Assembly: GCF_018263905.1 (NCBI RefSeq)
Contig: NZ_JAAFZU010000016.1
Coordinates: 1-64,000 of the forward strand
Length of the DNA: 64,000 nucleotides
Direction: 5' to 3'
Source of the DNA: Loktanella sp. SALINAS62
GTDB lineage: Bacteria; Pseudomonadota; Alphaproteobacteria; Rhodobacterales; Rhodobacteraceae
Below, in pieces: positions 61,986-64,000 of this stretch. The notes under the pieces are model-generated. The model ran no database searches. It was not told the DNA's origin and was given only the letters and a program-made list of their open reading frames with translations. Each line of letters begins with the position of its first letter. The first letter of the stretch is position 1. The position numbers were made by a program, and so were the translations under genes.

Positions 61986-64000
61986 ATGGACGCGGAAAAC
62001 CCGCTCGAAGCATTCATCTCGAAAGCGAAGGCGTCCGGTGGTGCCGAGCGGGCGAACTACCAGCTATTCGTCGTCGAGCTGTGCGAGGTTCTGGGCGTCC
62101 GCCGGCCTGAATATGCAAGCGAGGACACTGGCCTCGATAACTATGTGTTCGAGCGGAAGGTGGCCTTCGCGCACCCGGACGGATCGACCACGAGTGGTTG
62201 GATTGACTGCTACAGGCGCGATCACTTCATCCTCGAAGCGAAGCAGTCGAAGAAGCGCACGGCCTCGGCGGACGGCCTTGGACTGCCTTCGGACACATTC
62301 CTGCCCAAGACGGGCCACGCCCTGCGAGGGACGCGCACCTGGGACCGGGTGATGGTTCAGGCAAAGACCCAAGCGGAGAGCTATTCCCGCACTCTGCCCG
62401 TGGAGCACGGCTATCCGCCCTTCATCCTGATCGTCGATGTCGGGAATGTCATCGAGGTTTTCGCCGACTTTTCCGGGCAGGGAAAGAACTACGCCCATTT
62501 CCCTGACCGCAAATCATTCCGTATCCTTATGGACGATCTGCGGGAGTCGGAAATACAGGACCGACTCCGGGCGATCTGGACCGATCCGCATTCCCTTGAC
62601 CCGGCCAAAAACTCTGCCCGGATCACCCGCGAGATTGCCGACCAACTGGCAATCATCGCCCGGAGGCTCGAACGGAAACACGACGCGAAGGCCGTGGCCG
62701 AGTTCCTGATGCGCTGCATCTTCACGATGTTCGCGGAAGATGTGAAACTCCTGCCCGAGCGGTGCTTTCAGAATCTCTTGCAGGATATGCAGAAGACACC
62801 GGGCGATTTCGTCCCGGCGCTGGAATCCCTGTGGCGGGATATGGATGAAGGCGGCTTCTCCGGAATGATCCGGAAAACCGTCAAGAAGTTCAATGGCTCG
62901 CTGTTCAAGGACCGCACGGCGCTACCGCTTGAATCCGATGAACTTGCCGCGCTTAGCGCCGCCGCCAACCGGGATTGGCAGGATGTAGAACCCGCGATTT
63001 TCGGCACCTTGCTGGAACGCGCGCTCGACAAGCGCGAGCGGTCGTCGCTGGGGGCGCACTACACGCCGCGCGCCTATGTCGAGCGATTGGTGGTCCCCGT
63101 CATCATCGAACCTTTGCGCGAAGACTGGACGGCGGTGCAGGCGCGGGTCCGCGACCTGACGGAACAGGGCAAGGATAGGGACGCCCTCGACGAGGTGCGC
63201 CGTTTCCACCGCAAGCTCTGCACGACGCGGGTGCTTGATCCGGCCTGCGGCACCGGCAACTTCCTCTATGTCTCGCTCGAACTGATGAAGCGCCTCGAAG
63301 GCGAGGTGCTGGACGCCATCGCCGATCTCGGGGGCCAGCCCGACCGATATTCGGACTTCCCCGATGACGCGGGGTCGCATCGGGTGGGCCGGAAGCTCGC
63401 CAGCTCGGGCGGGCGCTTCACGGTCGATCCCCATCAGTTTTACGGGCTGGAGCTGAACCCGCGCGCGGTGCCGATTGCGGACCTCGTGCTGTGGATCGGC
63501 TTCCTGAAATGGCAGATCAGGACCGGGGTGGATATTTCGGAACCCGTCCTGGATGCCTACGGCACGATCCGCCAGCAGGATGCCGTCCTTGCCCACGATG
63601 GGGAGACGCCCGCGCTGGATGAGAACGGCCAGCCGCGCACCCGGTGGGATGGCTTCACCCGCAAGCCCGACCTGATCACCGGGGAGATGGTGCCCGACGC
63701 CTCCGCTCGGGTCGCGATCACGGCCTACGCGAACCCGCGCCGTGCGTCGTGGCCGGATGCGGAGTTCATCATCGGCAACCCGCCCTTCATCGGCGGCAAG
63801 GATATCCGGGCCGAACTCGGCGACGGCTATGCCGAAGCGGCGTGGGCCGCGCGTCCGGATGTGCCGGGCGGTGCGGATTTCGTGATGCACTTCTGGGACG
63901 AGGCCGCGCGGCGGCTGACGGTGAAGGGCACCAAGGCACAGCCGAACCCGACGCGCCGTTTCGGCTTCATCACCACGAACTCGATCACCCAGACCTTTTC
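61986..64000 (+). CDS. MmeI-like single-chain restriction-modification enzyme (type IIL/IIG), 5' part
   Basis: An open frame of 671 codons from MDAENPLEAF that continues beyond the window with no stop. N-terminal nuclease: Asp74 (GWIDCY), then nine residues to Glu84-Ala-Lys86 (LEAKQSKK), the same Asp-x9-Glu-x-Lys spacing as MmeI. A helical spacer follows (about residues 180-370). The adenine-N6 methyltransferase has motif I DPACGTGNF (418-426) and motif IV NPPF (598-601). The specificity domain lies beyond the edge. Such enzymes methylate their target and cut foreign DNA in one chain. It starts 29 bases after the integrase. A BREX/DISARM-type methylase is the main alternative; the nuclease motif argues against it. 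Confidence 0.85.
   Translation, partial: MDAENPLEAFISKAKASGGAERANYQLFVVELCEVLGVRRPEYASEDTGLDNYVFERKVAFAHPDGSTTSGWIDCYRRDHFILEAKQSKKRTASADGLGLPSDTFLPKTGHALRGTRTWDRVMVQAKTQAESYSRTLPVEHGYPPFILIVDVGNVIEVFADFSGQGKNYAHFPDRKSFRILMDDLRESEIQDRLRAIWTDPHSLDPAKNSARITREIADQLAIIARRLERKHDAKAVAEFLMRCIFTMFAEDVKLLPERCFQNLLQDMQKTPGDFVPALESLWRDMDEGGFSGMIRKTVKKFNGSLFKDRTALPLESDELAALSAAANRDWQDVEPAIFGTLLERALDKRERSSLGAHYTPRAYVERLVVPVIIEPLREDWTAVQARVRDLTEQGKDRDALDEVRRFHRKLCTTRVLDPACGTGNFLYVSLELMKRLEGEVLDAIADLGGQPDRYSDFPDDAGSHRVGRKLASSGGRFTVDPHQFYGLELNPRAVPIADLVLWIGFLKWQIRTGVDISEPVLDAYGTIRQQDAVLAHDGETPALDENGQPRTRWDGFTRKPDLITGEMVPDASARVAITAYANPRRASWPDAEFIIGNPPFIGGKDIRAELGDGYAEAAWAARPDVPGGADFVMHFWDEAARRLTVKGTKAQPNPTRRFGFITTNSITQTF

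Overview
The window looks like chromosome of a marine alphaproteobacterium of the Rhodobacteraceae (Roseobacter group). This is inferred from the high-GC coding bias and from the gene set: TRAP transporters including a TakP-type binding protein, the phaA-phaB pair, ETF-ubiquinone oxidoreductase, FadH-type dienoyl-CoA reductase, and several short families (YdcH/DUF465, DUF2007, DUF6478) typical of that family. The genus cannot be fixed from sequence alone; a Loktanella/Yoonia-like organism would fit.

About 59 kb of housekeeping DNA (1.1-60.5 kb) lies between the edges of two mobile regions, each abutting a tRNA gene. On the left, a tRNA-Asn(GTT) on the minus strand is followed at its 3' end by the N-terminal part of a tyrosine recombinase, which is cut off by what looks like the end of an IS21-family insertion sequence running off the window. 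On the right, a tRNA-Ser(GCT) is followed by an intact tyrosine recombinase and the first 671 codons of an MmeI-like single-chain restriction-modification enzyme, which continues past the window.

The core, in order. 1.4-6.2 kb: a TakP-like TRAP operon with unusually large membrane subunits. 6.3-11.4 kb: a tail-anchored CBS protein, an ABC-2 exporter, and a tightly coupled chain (S49 protease, a 55-residue four-cysteine protein, a Ca2+/Na+ antiporter, a pteridine-reductase-like SDR). 11.7-16.4 kb: uvrC, pgsA, moaD, moaE, a 3-methyladenine glycosylase and a degenerate EAL protein. 16.5-18.6 kb: phaA and phaB for polyhydroxybutyrate precursor synthesis. 18.7-26.2 kb: a DMT exporter, a tRNA methyltransferase, a polyprenyl diphosphate synthase, ispE, a TPR protein and ETF-QO. 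26.4-33.6 kb: greA and a plus-strand run with the formaldehyde-detoxification hydrolase fghA and zapE. 33.7-39.9 kb: folC, accD, a CPBP protease and ilvD. 40-43.3 kb: two family-restricted genes and fadH. 43.6-50.1 kb: a LysR regulator, an OmpA-like protein, a CinA-like protein, sfsA, map and an orphan TRAP binding protein. 50.1-59.8 kb: a largely minus-strand block with rsmD, a ferredoxin-reductase-like flavoprotein, MscS, pterin dehydratase, GDPD, RidA and a type I secretion ABC/HlyD pair.

The themes are marine heterotrophy (TRAP uptake of organic acids, PHB storage, fatty-acid and amino-acid oxidation feeding electrons through ETF-QO) plus ordinary growth functions. The novelty lies in the flanking islands, in several family-restricted small proteins, and in inverted repeats in otherwise quiet intergenic DNA. 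Most genes are packed with ATGA or TGATG overlaps. Only two gaps exceed 300 bases (11394-11701 and 43256-43587); both are described.
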